From NCBI GenBank assembly GCA_035627835.1, contig DASPKX010000094.1, positions 1-64,000 of the forward strand: DNA of 64,000 nt, written 5' to 3'. The position numbers and the translations under genes are program-made. This DNA is from DASPKX01 sp035627835. Its GTDB lineage: Bacteria; Verrucomicrobiota; Verrucomicrobiia; Limisphaerales; SXQI01. This document shows, piece by piece, positions 52,205 through 62,231 of this stretch (position 1 is its first letter; each line of letters begins with the position of its first letter). The notes under the pieces are model-generated. The model did not search any database and was not told where the DNA came from. It saw only the letters and a program-made list of their open reading frames with translations.

Positions 52205-53335
52205 ATGAGCGCTCCTGCTGCTGCCCCGAAAGGATTGGAAGGCGTTGTTGCCGCGGACACACGGCTGAGCGATGTCCGTGGTGATGTCGGCACGCTGATT
52301 TACGCCGGCTATAACATCGACGAACTCGCGGGAAAGGTTTCTTACGAAGAGACCGTCCATCTGCTCCACGAAAATCGCCTGCCAAATAAAGCGGAGCTGG
52401 CCCAACTCAAGAAAGCTCTCGCTGCCGAACGCGCCCTGCCAGGCGGTGTCGTTGATATCCTTCGCAAGCTGCCGGGGAACACACCTCCGATGCATGCCAT
52501 TCGCACTGGCATCTCAGCTCTCGGTTGCTTCGATCCCGAGGCCGAGGACGAATCTCCTGAGGCGCAGAAACGCAAAGCGATGCGCCTCATCGCGCGCATT
52601 CCGATCATCACCGCTTACTTCCACCGCCTGCGCCAGGGCAAGAGCTTGCTTGATTCGGACTCGAACTTGAGTGAAGCGGCCAATTTCCTCTACCTCGTTG
52701 ACGGCGAGCGGCCTTCTCCGGAGAAGGAAAGCACAATGGACATGTGCTACGTCCTCCATGCTGACCATGGAATGAACGCCAGCACGTTCAGCGCGCGGGT
52801 GACAATTGCCACGTTGAGCGACATTTACTCCGCCGTCACCACGGCCATTGGCACACTCAAAGGCCCGCTGCACGGCGGCGCGAATGAGGGGGTCATCAAG
52901 ATGCTGCAGGAGATCGGATCTCCAGCGCAGGTCGATGGCTACATTGAAAATGCTCTCGCACAGAAGAAGAAGATCATGGGCATCGGCCACCGCGTGTATA
53001 AGGTGCTCGACCCGCGCGCGCCACATCTGAAGCGCATGTCGCAGATCCTTGCCGAGAAGCTGGGTGATGCCAAGTGGATCCAAATGAGCGAGCGTATTGC
53101 GCAGCTCATGCTCGAGAAGAAGAACCTGAACGCCAACGTCGATTTCTACTCGGCCACCGTTTACTATTCGCTCGGCATCCCCACGGATCTTTTCACTCCA
53201 ATTTTCGCCATCGCCCGCACCGCAGGGTGGACCGCTCATATTCTTGAGCAACTTTCAGATAATCGTCTGATCCGTCCGCAGAGCGTTTACACCGGCCCGG
53301 TTGGCCTGAAAGTCACCCCGATTGACCAACGTTGA
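52205..53335 (+). CDS. gltA: citrate synthase
   Basis: Condenses oxaloacetate and acetyl-CoA to citrate as the first step of the TCA cycle. The 376-residue length matches the short, dimeric type. Catalytic residues lie in GPLHGGANEGV (His), GIGHRVYKVLDPRAP (His) and NVDFYSATVYY (Asp). It leads an operon with sucC and sucD, joined within 40 nt. Methylcitrate synthase is the main alternative; the operon context favours citrate synthase. Confidence 0.93.
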   Translation: MSAPAAAPKGLEGVVAADTRLSDVRGDVGTLIYAGYNIDELAGKVSYEETVHLLHENRLPNKAELAQLKKALAAERALPGGVVDILRKLPGNTPPMHAIRTGISALGCFDPEAEDESPEAQKRKAMRLIARIPIITAYFHRLRQGKSLLDSDSNLSEAANFLYLVDGERPSPEKESTMDMCYVLHADHGMNASTFSARVTIATLSDIYSAVTTAIGTLKGPLHGGANEGVIKMLQEIGSPAQVDGYIENALAQKKKIMGIGHRVYKVLDPRAPHLKRMSQILAEKLGDAKWIQMSERIAQLMLEKKNLNANVDFYSATVYYSLGIPTDLFTPIFAIARTAGWTAHILEQLSDNRLIRPQSVYTGPVGLKVTPIDQR

Positions 53336-53371
53336 TCGTCGCGGTTGGCTGGCGCTCGCAAGGTCGTTTAC

Positions 53372-54583
53372 ATGAACATTCACGAATACCAGGGCAAAGA
53401 ACTCCTGGGCAAATTTGGCGTGCCGGTCCCGAAAGGCACAATCTGCACCAAACCTGAAGAAGTCCTGAACGCAGCCAAGCCCATCGTGGCGGCCGGCGGG
53501 AAAGTGGTGATCAAATCGCAGATCCACGCAGGCGGCCGTGGCAAAGGCGCCTTCAAAAGCGGTTACCAGGGCGGCGTGAAGGTCCTCGGCGATATCCAGA
53601 AAATTGAGGAAGCCGCTCGCGCAATGCTGGGTGGAGTCTTGGTCACCAAGCAAACCGGTCCGGAAGGCAAAGAAGTTCAGAAGGTGCTCGTCGAGCCAGC
53701 CACGGAGCTGTTGAAAGAATACTATCTGGCGGTTTTGCTCGATCGCGCCATTTCCAAGCCGATCATCATGGCCAGCGCGGAAGGCGGCATGGACATCGAG
53801 GAAGTCGCAGAGCATTCGCCCGAGAAGATTCTCAAAGAAGTCATTGATCCAGCCGTGGGCCTCTACGGTTATCAGGCTCGAAAAATGGCGTCCGCGCTCG
53901 GATTCAAAGGCGAACTCGTTGCAGCCGCCGCGAAAGTCATTACGGGAGTCTACCGCACTTGGTGGGAATGCGACGCGAGCATGGTGGAAATCAACCCCAT
54001 GGCTCACGTCCGTCTAGCGGATGGCAAGGAAACCGTTTACGCCATCGACGCGAAGATCGGTTTCGACGACAACGCCCTGTATCGCCATCCGGAGATCCAG
54101 GCGATGCGCGATCTTTCCGAAGAGGCGCCCCTGGAGATCGAAGCGAGCAAGTTCAACCTCAATTACATCAAGCTCGACGGCAACATCGCCTGCCTGGTGA
54201 ATGGCGCGGGGCTAGCCATGTCCACCATGGACATCATCCAGCACTACGGCGGCTCGCCCGCGAACTTCCTCGACGTCGGAGGTGGCGCAAGCAAGGAGCA
54301 AGTCACAGCCGCATTCCGGATCATCCTGAGCGATCCGAACGTGAAGGCCATCCTTGTGAACATTTTCGGTGGCATCATGCAATGCGACATCATTGCCTCT
54401 GGCATCGTTGCCGCCGTTCAGGAAACCGGGTTGAAGCTCCCGCTCGTTGTCCGCCTCGAAGGCAACAACGTGGAGATTGGAAAAAAGATTTTGCGCGAGA
54501 GCGGCTTGAATCTCATCAGCGCGGATTCGATGGCGGATGGCGCCCAGAAGGTCGTCAAATCAGTGACAGGACAAGGAAAGTAG
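53372..54583 (+). CDS. sucC: succinyl-CoA synthetase, beta subunit
   Basis: The ADP-forming beta subunit binds nucleotide and succinate. From ATG 53372 the product has 403 residues and starts MNIHEYQGKELLGKFGVPVP; nine upstream in-frame residues were rejected. The ATP-grasp region (KVVIKSQIHAGGRGKG) and the C-terminal NIFGGIMQCDIIASGIV are intact. sucD starts one base after its stop codon. Confidence 0.96.
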   Translation: MNIHEYQGKELLGKFGVPVPKGTICTKPEEVLNAAKPIVAAGGKVVIKSQIHAGGRGKGAFKSGYQGGVKVLGDIQKIEEAARAMLGGVLVTKQTGPEGKEVQKVLVEPATELLKEYYLAVLLDRAISKPIIMASAEGGMDIEEVAEHSPEKILKEVIDPAVGLYGYQARKMASALGFKGELVAAAAKVITGVYRTWWECDASMVEINPMAHVRLADGKETVYAIDAKIGFDDNALYRHPEIQAMRDLSEEAPLEIEASKFNLNYIKLDGNIACLVNGAGLAMSTMDIIQHYGGSPANFLDVGGGASKEQVTAAFRIILSDPNVKAILVNIFGGIMQCDIIASGIVAAVQETGLKLPLVVRLEGNNVEIGKKILRESGLNLISADSMADGAQKVVKSVTGQGK

Positions 54584-54584
54584 T

Positions 54585-55475
54585 ATGGCAATTTTAGTTG
54601 ATTCAAATACCAAGCTCCTTGTCCAGGGGATCACCGGCAGCTTCGGGGCTCGTCACGCGCAGCTGAGCCTTGCGTATGGCACCAAGCTTGTCGCGGGCGT
54701 CACCCCAGGCAAAGGCGGCACAAAGTTCGAGAATCAAGTTCCGATCTTCGACACCGTGGCGCAGGCAAAGAAGGAAACCGGCGCAACAGCTTCGGCCATT
54801 TTCGTTCCCCCGCCGTTCGCCGCGGACGCAATCCTGGAAGCCGTCGACGCGGAACTGGACCTCGTGGTCTGCATCACAGAGGGCATTCCAGTGGTGGACA
54901 TGATCAAAGTGAAACGGGCTATGCAAGGCCGCAAGACGCGCCTGATCGGGCCGAACTGCCCCGGCTTGGTCACTCCCGGCGAAGGCAAAGATTCTCACGG
55001 CGGCTGCCGCATCGGCATTGCTCCGGGATACATTCACAAGAAAGGCCACATTGGCGTCGTCTCCCGCAGCGGAACCCTGACTTACGAAGCTGTTTGGCAG
55101 CTGACCTCACGCGGCATTGGCCAATCCACCTGCGTGGGCATCGGTGGTGATCCCGTTAACGGCACATCCCACCTCGATGTGATCAAGATGTTCAATGATG
55201 ATCCAGAGACCCACGGCATCATCATGATCGGCGAGATCGGCGGGAGCGCTGAGGAAGAAGCAGCAGCCTGGATCAAAGCCAATTGCAAGAAGCCAGTGGC
55301 TGGATTCATCGCGGGAGCGACAGCGCCTCCTGGCCGTCGTATGGGTCATGCTGGAGCGATCGTGAGCGGCGGCAAAGGCACAGCCGCAGCCAAGATTGAA
55401 GCCATGAAATCCGCCGGCATCGCCGTCGCCGACACCCCCTCAGTCATGGCCGAAACCCTCCTGAAACTGATGTAA
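54585..55475 (+). CDS. sucD: succinyl-CoA synthetase, alpha subunit
   Basis: The alpha subunit binds CoA and carries the phosphohistidine. The 296 residues include the CoA-binding VQGITGSFGARHAQLSLAYG and the active His in GHAGAIVSGGKGTAAAK. It follows sucC in the same operon, and the GxxExxY-bearing inverted-repeat element begins six nucleotides after its stop. Confidence 0.96.
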   Translation: MAILVDSNTKLLVQGITGSFGARHAQLSLAYGTKLVAGVTPGKGGTKFENQVPIFDTVAQAKKETGATASAIFVPPPFAADAILEAVDAELDLVVCITEGIPVVDMIKVKRAMQGRKTRLIGPNCPGLVTPGEGKDSHGGCRIGIAPGYIHKKGHIGVVSRSGTLTYEAVWQLTSRGIGQSTCVGIGGDPVNGTSHLDVIKMFNDDPETHGIIMIGEIGGSAEEEAAAWIKANCKKPVAGFIAGATAPPGRRMGHAGAIVSGGKGTAAAKIEAMKSAGIAVADTPSVMAETLLKLM

Positions 55476-55480
55476 GGCGC

Positions 55481-55522
55481 AGGAGAAAACGGAGGAACAG
55501 AGGGGGACGGAGAAAACAGAGA
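55481..55522 (+). repeat. left 42-nt inverted terminal repeat of the GxxExxY element
   Basis: This purine-rich tract (starting AGGAGAAAAC) is matched, in reverse complement, by 55957-55998 with about six differences over 42 nt. It lies between the sucD stop and the GxxExxY start. Confidence 0.85.
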
Positions 55523-55541
55523 GGAATACGGGAAGCTTCTC

Positions 55542-55947
55542 ATGCACCCGAGGTTCTCCACCGCCGCTGCCCTAACGGAGCAGATTATTTCGGGCGCTAT
55601 TGAAGTTCACCGAGATAAAGGCCCGGGACTGCTCGAATCAGTTTACGAGTGGTGTCTTGCTCGTGAACTTGAGATCCGAGGCTTGTCTTCTGTTACTCAG
55701 AAGGTCGTTGAAGTCCGGTACAAGAACTTTGCCCGACCAGAAACGCTCCGCTTCGACATGCTAGTGGAGGATTGTGTTCTCGTCGAAATCAAGGCTGTAG
55801 AAAACGTCCTGGCTCTGCATAAGGCTCAACTCTTAAGCTACATGCCCCTGCTTAATGTGCCACTTGGGCTCCTCAATCAATTTCAATGAAGTAAAGGTCA
55901 CCTCCGGAATCAGCCGCATCCTTCTACCTGGAGCCAACCTGTCATAA
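55542..55947 (+). pseudogene. GxxExxY protein (PD-(D/E)XK-like), broken by a one-base insertion
   Basis: The frame begins MHPRFSTAAALTEQIISGAI and carries the family name motif GLLESVY, then the nuclease-like core RFDMLVEDCVLVEIKA. It stops at 55887 after GLLNQFQ. Removing one A at 55875 restores the family C-terminus (reading LLINFNEVKVTSGISR and so on) to a stop at 55945-55947. So the ancestral protein had about 134 residues. GxxExxY proteins are probable nuclease-fold proteins of unknown role. The break may be decay or sequencing error. Confidence 0.75.
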
Positions 55948-55956
55948 AAAGTTCCG

Positions 55957-55998
55957 ACTCTGTTCCCTCCGTCTTCCTCTGTTCCTCTGTTTTCTCCT
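55957..55998 (-). repeat. right 42-nt inverted terminal repeat of the GxxExxY element
   Basis: Reverse complement of 55481-55522 with about six differences. It begins ten nucleotides after the restored GxxExxY stop and ends 75 nt before the cytochrome c start. Confidence 0.85.
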
Positions 55999-56073
55999 GA
56001 ACCAGTGTCCCGTCACACCAAACCAGTGAATGCCCGGTTGCGTCTGCGCGTCTGATTGGGTAAGTCATCACGT

Positions 56074-56466
56074 ATGAAACACATTGTCTTGGGTCTCTTT
56101 GCCACAGCAGCGGCAACCAGCCTGTTCGCCGCAGATGTCGATGTCAGCAAGCTGCCTCCTGTCGCAGCCAAGAAAGACGTCACCTTCGACAAGGACATCA
56201 AACCGATTTTCGAGAAATCCTGCTTCAGTTGCCACGGCGCTGAAAAACAGAAAGCCAAGCTCCGCGTCGATTCCCGCGAAGCTACCCTCAAAGGCAGCTC
56301 CAACGGTGAAATCGTGGTGGTGGGCAAGAGCGAGAAAAGCTCCCTCGTTCACTCCATCGCGGGATTAATTGAAGACGGCATGATGCCTCCCGAAGACAAA
56401 GGCGAGCCGCTGACCAGAGAGCAAATCGGCCTCGTCCGCGCCTGGATCGACCAAGGCGCTAAGTAG
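56074..56466 (+). CDS. small exported PSCyt1-type cytochrome c
   Basis: The 130-residue product from ATG 56074 has a signal peptide (MKHIVLGLFATAAATSLFA) and a Planctomycete-type cytochrome c domain: FDKDIKPIFEKSCFSCHGAE holds the heme motif CFSCH, and the distal Met is in DGMMPPEDKGEPL. Such proteins carry electrons in the periplasm or serve as the cytochrome part of larger complexes; here it is free-standing. Six in-frame residues upstream were rejected. Confidence 0.88.
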   Translation: MKHIVLGLFATAAATSLFAADVDVSKLPPVAAKKDVTFDKDIKPIFEKSCFSCHGAEKQKAKLRVDSREATLKGSSNGEIVVVGKSEKSSLVHSIAGLIEDGMMPPEDKGEPLTREQIGLVRAWIDQGAK

Positions 56467-56479
56467 ACTAAGATCTCAC

Positions 56480-56892
56480 TTAGCTTCCAAAGACCCCTGT
56501 AAAACCTCGACTGCGAAGACCAGCAATTAATTGTTGGTCTTCGGTCCAGAGAAGCCCTTTCAAGTGCAGAGTCAGGGCAATGTATGGTGTATCGTCCGCA
56601 TCAACGCCACGGCAGAGTCGATATGCCTCCATCCATGTCTCAAGAGGGATTCGATTTTCGCTTACGAAGTGGATCTGAGAGGTCAGAACGTACAACGCAT
56701 CCTCAAGCTCCCCAGAGGATAATCCAGCCGCACTCCTGATACGTTCTTTGTGCCGGAACAGTTCCACGAAAAGGTAACGTGGAGCAAAGAAAGCAGCGCT
56801 CTCATTGTTGAAGTTCTTTCGGAGATCACCTCTCCGGGAGACAAGCGCTCTGAATGCTATTTCGCGTCCAGGACGACGCGCACAGAAGTCAT
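56480..56892 (-). pseudogene. PIN-domain toxin, broken by a one-base deletion near its start
   Basis: The true start is ATG 56892 (MTSVRVVLDA), overlapping the antitoxin stop as ATGA, but the frame hits TAG 11 codons later. Inserting one base at about 56860 gives the run ...LDAN-IAFRALVSRRGD, and the rest of the PIN domain is open: FAPRYLFVELF, the acidic region VDADDTPYIAL and WTEDQQLIAGL supply the metal-binding residues. A functional toxin would be a metal-dependent RNase. The break lies just after the first catalytic aspartate. Decay and sequencing error are both possible. Confidence 0.75.
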
Positions 56893-57110
56893 AGCTCCCT
56901 AGCAGGGATGAACCTCTCTCGGTTAGCTCTCCACCAGGTGCTTTTAATTTCGTCAGCCAAGGTGTCCGCGTCACGTTCCGTTAGTTGGCTCTTCTGGCAC
57001 GCTTCTTCCACTGCAAGCCAATCCAGAAACGAGCTAAGCTGATCAGGGGCCATAGCATCACGGGGTATCGTGATGCGGACCTCGGTGCTCGTCTGCTCGA
57101 CGGAAATCAT
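56889..57110 (-). CDS. antitoxin of the PIN-domain pair
   Basis: From ATG 57110 the product has 73 residues (MISVEQTSTEVRITIPRDAM to RANRERFIPAREL), with a beta-strand N-terminus and helical C-terminus as in small PIN-partner antitoxins that block the toxin active site. Its stop overlaps the toxin start at ATGA. It is intact while the toxin is broken. A longer in-frame extension upstream lacks coding character. Confidence 0.7.
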   Translation of the reverse strand: MISVEQTSTEVRITIPRDAMAPDQLSSFLDWLAVEEACQKSQLTERDADTLADEIKSTWWRANRERFIPAREL

Positions 57111-57255
57111 CGTTCTAAGATAGAGGTTGGGCGGCTGAGGAGCAAGCGAACCGTCACGTCTAAACCAGCGATCCTTGAGCTGGGAGCTTCGTTTCATTCG
57201 CCTTTCCAACTTCCGCCTAGGCTTTCGGCGTGGATTGTGCTTTGTTACGCGCGAA

Positions 57256-57918
57256 ATGAAGCCGCGCAAGGCGCACGTCCGCCGGGCCACCAAAGAGACC
57301 CAGATCGAGATCAAGCTGAACATCGACGGCAAGGGGCAATCCAGAATCAACACTGGCATTCCTTTTTTCGATCACATGCTCACGCTCTTCTCGAAGCACG
57401 GCGTGCTCGACCTCGACCTCCGCTGCAAAGGCGATCTGGAGATAGACGCCCATCACACCGTCGAAGATTGCGGAATAGCGCTCGGACAAGCGTTCCGCGA
57501 AGCTTTGGGGGATAAGAAGGGCATTAAGCGCTATGGCACAGGCTTCGACCCGCGCAATCCCTTCACAGGAGAAGCCCACGTCCCCATGGACGAATGCCTC
57601 GCCCGGTGCGTCATTGACTTCAGCGGACGCTCCTACATGGTCTGGCGCGGCCTGCAAGACCATGCATACAAGCGCTTAACGAAAGAACAAAAGGCTCAGG
57701 ATGACTCCACCGCCTTCCGGTTCGGGCTTGCGCGTGAGTTTTTCCAAGGCTTTGCCAACGAATCCCGCTGCAACCTCCATTTGGAGCTGCTTTACGGCGA
57801 CGAACCACACCATATCGTCGAAGCCCTCTTTAAAGCTTTCGGCAAAGCTGTAGATTTCGCATGCCAGCATGATCCTCGGATCGAAGGTCAAATCCCAAGC
57901 ACGAAAGGCAAACTCTAG
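57256..57918 (+). CDS. hisB: imidazoleglycerol-phosphate dehydratase
   Basis: HisB performs the sixth step of histidine synthesis, a manganese-dependent dehydration. The 220 residues (about 195 usual) start with an N-terminal extension and read RRATKETQIEIKLNIDG, FFDHMLTLFSKHG, the metal motifs HHTVEDCGIALGQAF and EPHHIVEALFKAFGKA. A segment of about eleven residues (GTGFDPRNPFTGEAHVP) is inserted before the PMDE motif. No other his genes are adjacent. It is divergent from the PIN antitoxin gene. Confidence 0.93.
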   Translation: MKPRKAHVRRATKETQIEIKLNIDGKGQSRINTGIPFFDHMLTLFSKHGVLDLDLRCKGDLEIDAHHTVEDCGIALGQAFREALGDKKGIKRYGTGFDPRNPFTGEAHVPMDECLARCVIDFSGRSYMVWRGLQDHAYKRLTKEQKAQDDSTAFRFGLAREFFQGFANESRCNLHLELLYGDEPHHIVEALFKAFGKAVDFACQHDPRIEGQIPSTKGKL

Positions 57919-57961
57919 AAACCGCCCTTGAGGTTGAATACCCCCTGTGCCCAGCCCGTCA

Positions 57962-58570
57962 ATGAATCTGGAAGTTAAGATCGAATACGCCAATGCCGCC
58001 GACGAGCAGCTCGTTAAAGCCGCTCAAAAGGGTGATATGGCCGCATTCGAGGAGCTGGTTGCCAGGCACCGGGACAAAGTTTACGCGCGCGCGTTCAGCA
58101 TGCTGCGTAACGAGGATGAGGCGGTCGACGTCTCTCAGGAAGCGTGGGTGAAGGCCTGGCAGCGGTTGGTGCAGTTCCAGGGCGATTCTAGTTTCGCTAC
58201 CTGGATGACGAGAATCGTCATTAATCTGTGCCTGGATCAGCTCCGGAAGAACAAACGGGTCCGGGCGGAATCGATCGAGAAACTGGACGAAGAGTTGGGT
58301 GGGGTCGAGCGGCAGATGCCGGTGGTGAACCCGAATCCAACAGCGGGGTTGGAGCGTGAAGAACTCAGGGCGCGAATTGATAAGGCGCTGGGCCAGCTCT
58401 CACACGAACATCGGACAGTGCTCGTCTTGCACGAGTTTGAAGATTTGGAATACAAGGCCATTGCGAAACGTATGGGCTGCTCCATCGGGACGGTGATGTC
58501 GCGGTTGTTTTATGCGCGGCGGAAAATGGCCACATTGCTAGCGAGTTTTAAACGAGAGGAACTGAAATGA
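57962..58570 (+). CDS. RpoE-like ECF sigma factor
   Basis: The 202 residues from ATG 57962 show region 2 (DMAAFEELVARHRDKVYARA; EDEAVDVSQEAWVKAWQRL) and region 4 with a helix-turn-helix (EFEDLEYKAIAKRMGCSIGT). Its stop overlaps the anti-sigma start by four nucleotides, the usual arrangement for a regulated sigma. It follows hisB and precedes a secreted protein. Confidence 0.9.
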   Translation: MNLEVKIEYANAADEQLVKAAQKGDMAAFEELVARHRDKVYARAFSMLRNEDEAVDVSQEAWVKAWQRLVQFQGDSSFATWMTRIVINLCLDQLRKNKRVRAESIEKLDEELGGVERQMPVVNPNPTAGLEREELRARIDKALGQLSHEHRTVLVLHEFEDLEYKAIAKRMGCSIGTVMSRLFYARRKMATLLASFKREELK

Positions 58571-59022
58571 ATTCCGATTTGGAAATTCAGGCTTATCTGG
58601 ACAACGAGCTGACTTCCGCCCAGGCGCGGCAGGTCGCGTTGCGCATGGATAAGGACGCTGATGCTGAGCGTTTGTTCCGCGAGCTGCGCGCCGTCAAGAA
58701 AGCCCTGGCCGAAGCGGAGCCTGAACATAAGCTCACCGAGCCGCGTGAATTTTATTTCGCCCAGATCGTTCAACGGATCGATCGCGCGGAAGCTCTCGCT
58801 GCTGAGCAACGCGTTGAGGTTCCCTGGTGGCGCCGCGCCATTGCCCCTATTGCAGGCGTCGCCGCTGTGAGCGCAGTTGCCTTCCTCCTGGCAAGAACCG
58901 CCACGCCCACCACCAACTTTGCTCAGGAAACCGGTCCCCGCACTCACGAAAGCGGCGCCATCACCTTCCGCTCCCATGCCGATGGCATGACGATTGTTTG
59001 GATTGACGGTCAAAAGGAGTAA
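58567..59022 (+). CDS. anti-sigma factor, membrane-anchored
   Basis: The 151-residue protein has the cytoplasmic anti-sigma head (SDLEIQAYLDNELTSAQARQ, the AYLDNEL motif typical of such proteins), one transmembrane helix (AIAPIAGVAAVSAVAFLLAR) and a short periplasmic tail. No zinc motif is seen, so it is a zinc-less type. It overlaps the sigma gene by four nucleotides and should hold it inactive at the membrane. Confidence 0.8.
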   Translation: MNSDLEIQAYLDNELTSAQARQVALRMDKDADAERLFRELRAVKKALAEAEPEHKLTEPREFYFAQIVQRIDRAEALAAEQRVEVPWWRRAIAPIAGVAAVSAVAFLLARTATPTTNFAQETGPRTHESGAITFRSHADGMTIVWIDGQKE

Positions 59023-59045
59023 CCCAAATACTCTCCCCGCTCCCA

Positions 59046-59495
59046 ATGAAGCCTTTTCAACCCCTCGCATGGCTGGTGCTGTCTCTGATGCTCTGCGGCA
59101 TTGGCGCTGCTGAGTCTTTTGGCGCGGAGCTTAACCTCAAAGCCCAGCTCATTTGGGGCAGCGAGGAACCGCTGAAGGACACCAAATGCCCGGTTGTTGA
59201 AGGAGCCCTTGCGGAGAAGCTGAAGAAAGTCTTCAAGTGGAAGCACTACTATGAAGTGAAGAAGGCCGACGTGGCTGCCCCTGCGGATAAGCCCAAACGC
59301 CACACCATGAGCGATAAGTGCCAGATTGAGCTGCAAAGTTTCGGTAAAGCCGATGTCGAAGTGAAGATCTTCGGCGAAGGCAAGCACCTACGCACCGTCC
59401 GACAGCCGATCCCCCCCGGCGAAATGCTCGTTTTGGCTGGCGATGACAAAAACGACACCGCTTGGTTCGTCGTCCTCACAAATACTTCCAAGTAG
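59046..59495 (+). CDS. small secreted protein, target or partner of the ECF operon
   Basis: The 149 residues start with a signal peptide (MKPFQPLAWLVLSLMLCGIGAA) and form a compact beta-rich domain (ELNLKAQLIWGSEEPLKD; IFGEGKHLRTVRQPIPPGEM) with a charged loop. It lies 23 nt behind the anti-sigma gene. No family recognised. Confidence 0.65.
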   Translation: MKPFQPLAWLVLSLMLCGIGAAESFGAELNLKAQLIWGSEEPLKDTKCPVVEGALAEKLKKVFKWKHYYEVKKADVAAPADKPKRHTMSDKCQIELQSFGKADVEVKIFGEGKHLRTVRQPIPPGEMLVLAGDDKNDTAWFVVLTNTSK

Positions 59496-59738
59496 CTGGT
59501 TTCAAGCTACTTACATCATCCAGGGATTTTCCGGCGCTTTTTCTGCCGCTCGGCGTCCATAGATTCTAGCTTCTACATACAACCTGTGCCGTTCCCCCGT
59601 TGATAAGCCACAACCTATGGTGGCCCAGCTTTGCTCATCGGGGTAAATAACAGTTGTGTTTCCGCTGATATTAACTATCTTCTTCGACCGGGCAAACTGT
59701 GGCGTTAAAGCCGCTCTTCTTTGCCCGCCTTTTGCGTT
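59496..59738. other. intergenic region upstream of gyrB
   Basis: No clear promoter stands out. The minus strand is open from about 59710 to 59511 (reading NISGNTTVIYPDEQSWATIG ... RRAAEKAPENPWMM before a stop). This may be a remnant of a degraded gene or chance. Confidence 0.3.
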
Positions 59739-62204
<2,466 letters not shown>

Positions 62205-62231
62205 CGAAGCCACTGCCGCACCCTATTTCGT

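Larger units (their letters stand above)
55481..55998. mobile_element. GxxExxY gene framed by 42-nt inverted repeats (candidate mobile or dispersed unit)
   Basis: The unit consists of the left repeat, a short gap, the GxxExxY gene (with a one-base frame break) and the right repeat. No transposase is encoded and no target duplication is evident, so mobility would have to be supplied in trans. The low-complexity repeat (runs of GAGGAACAGAGG type) resembles intergenic tracts scattered in PVC genomes. Confidence 0.55.
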
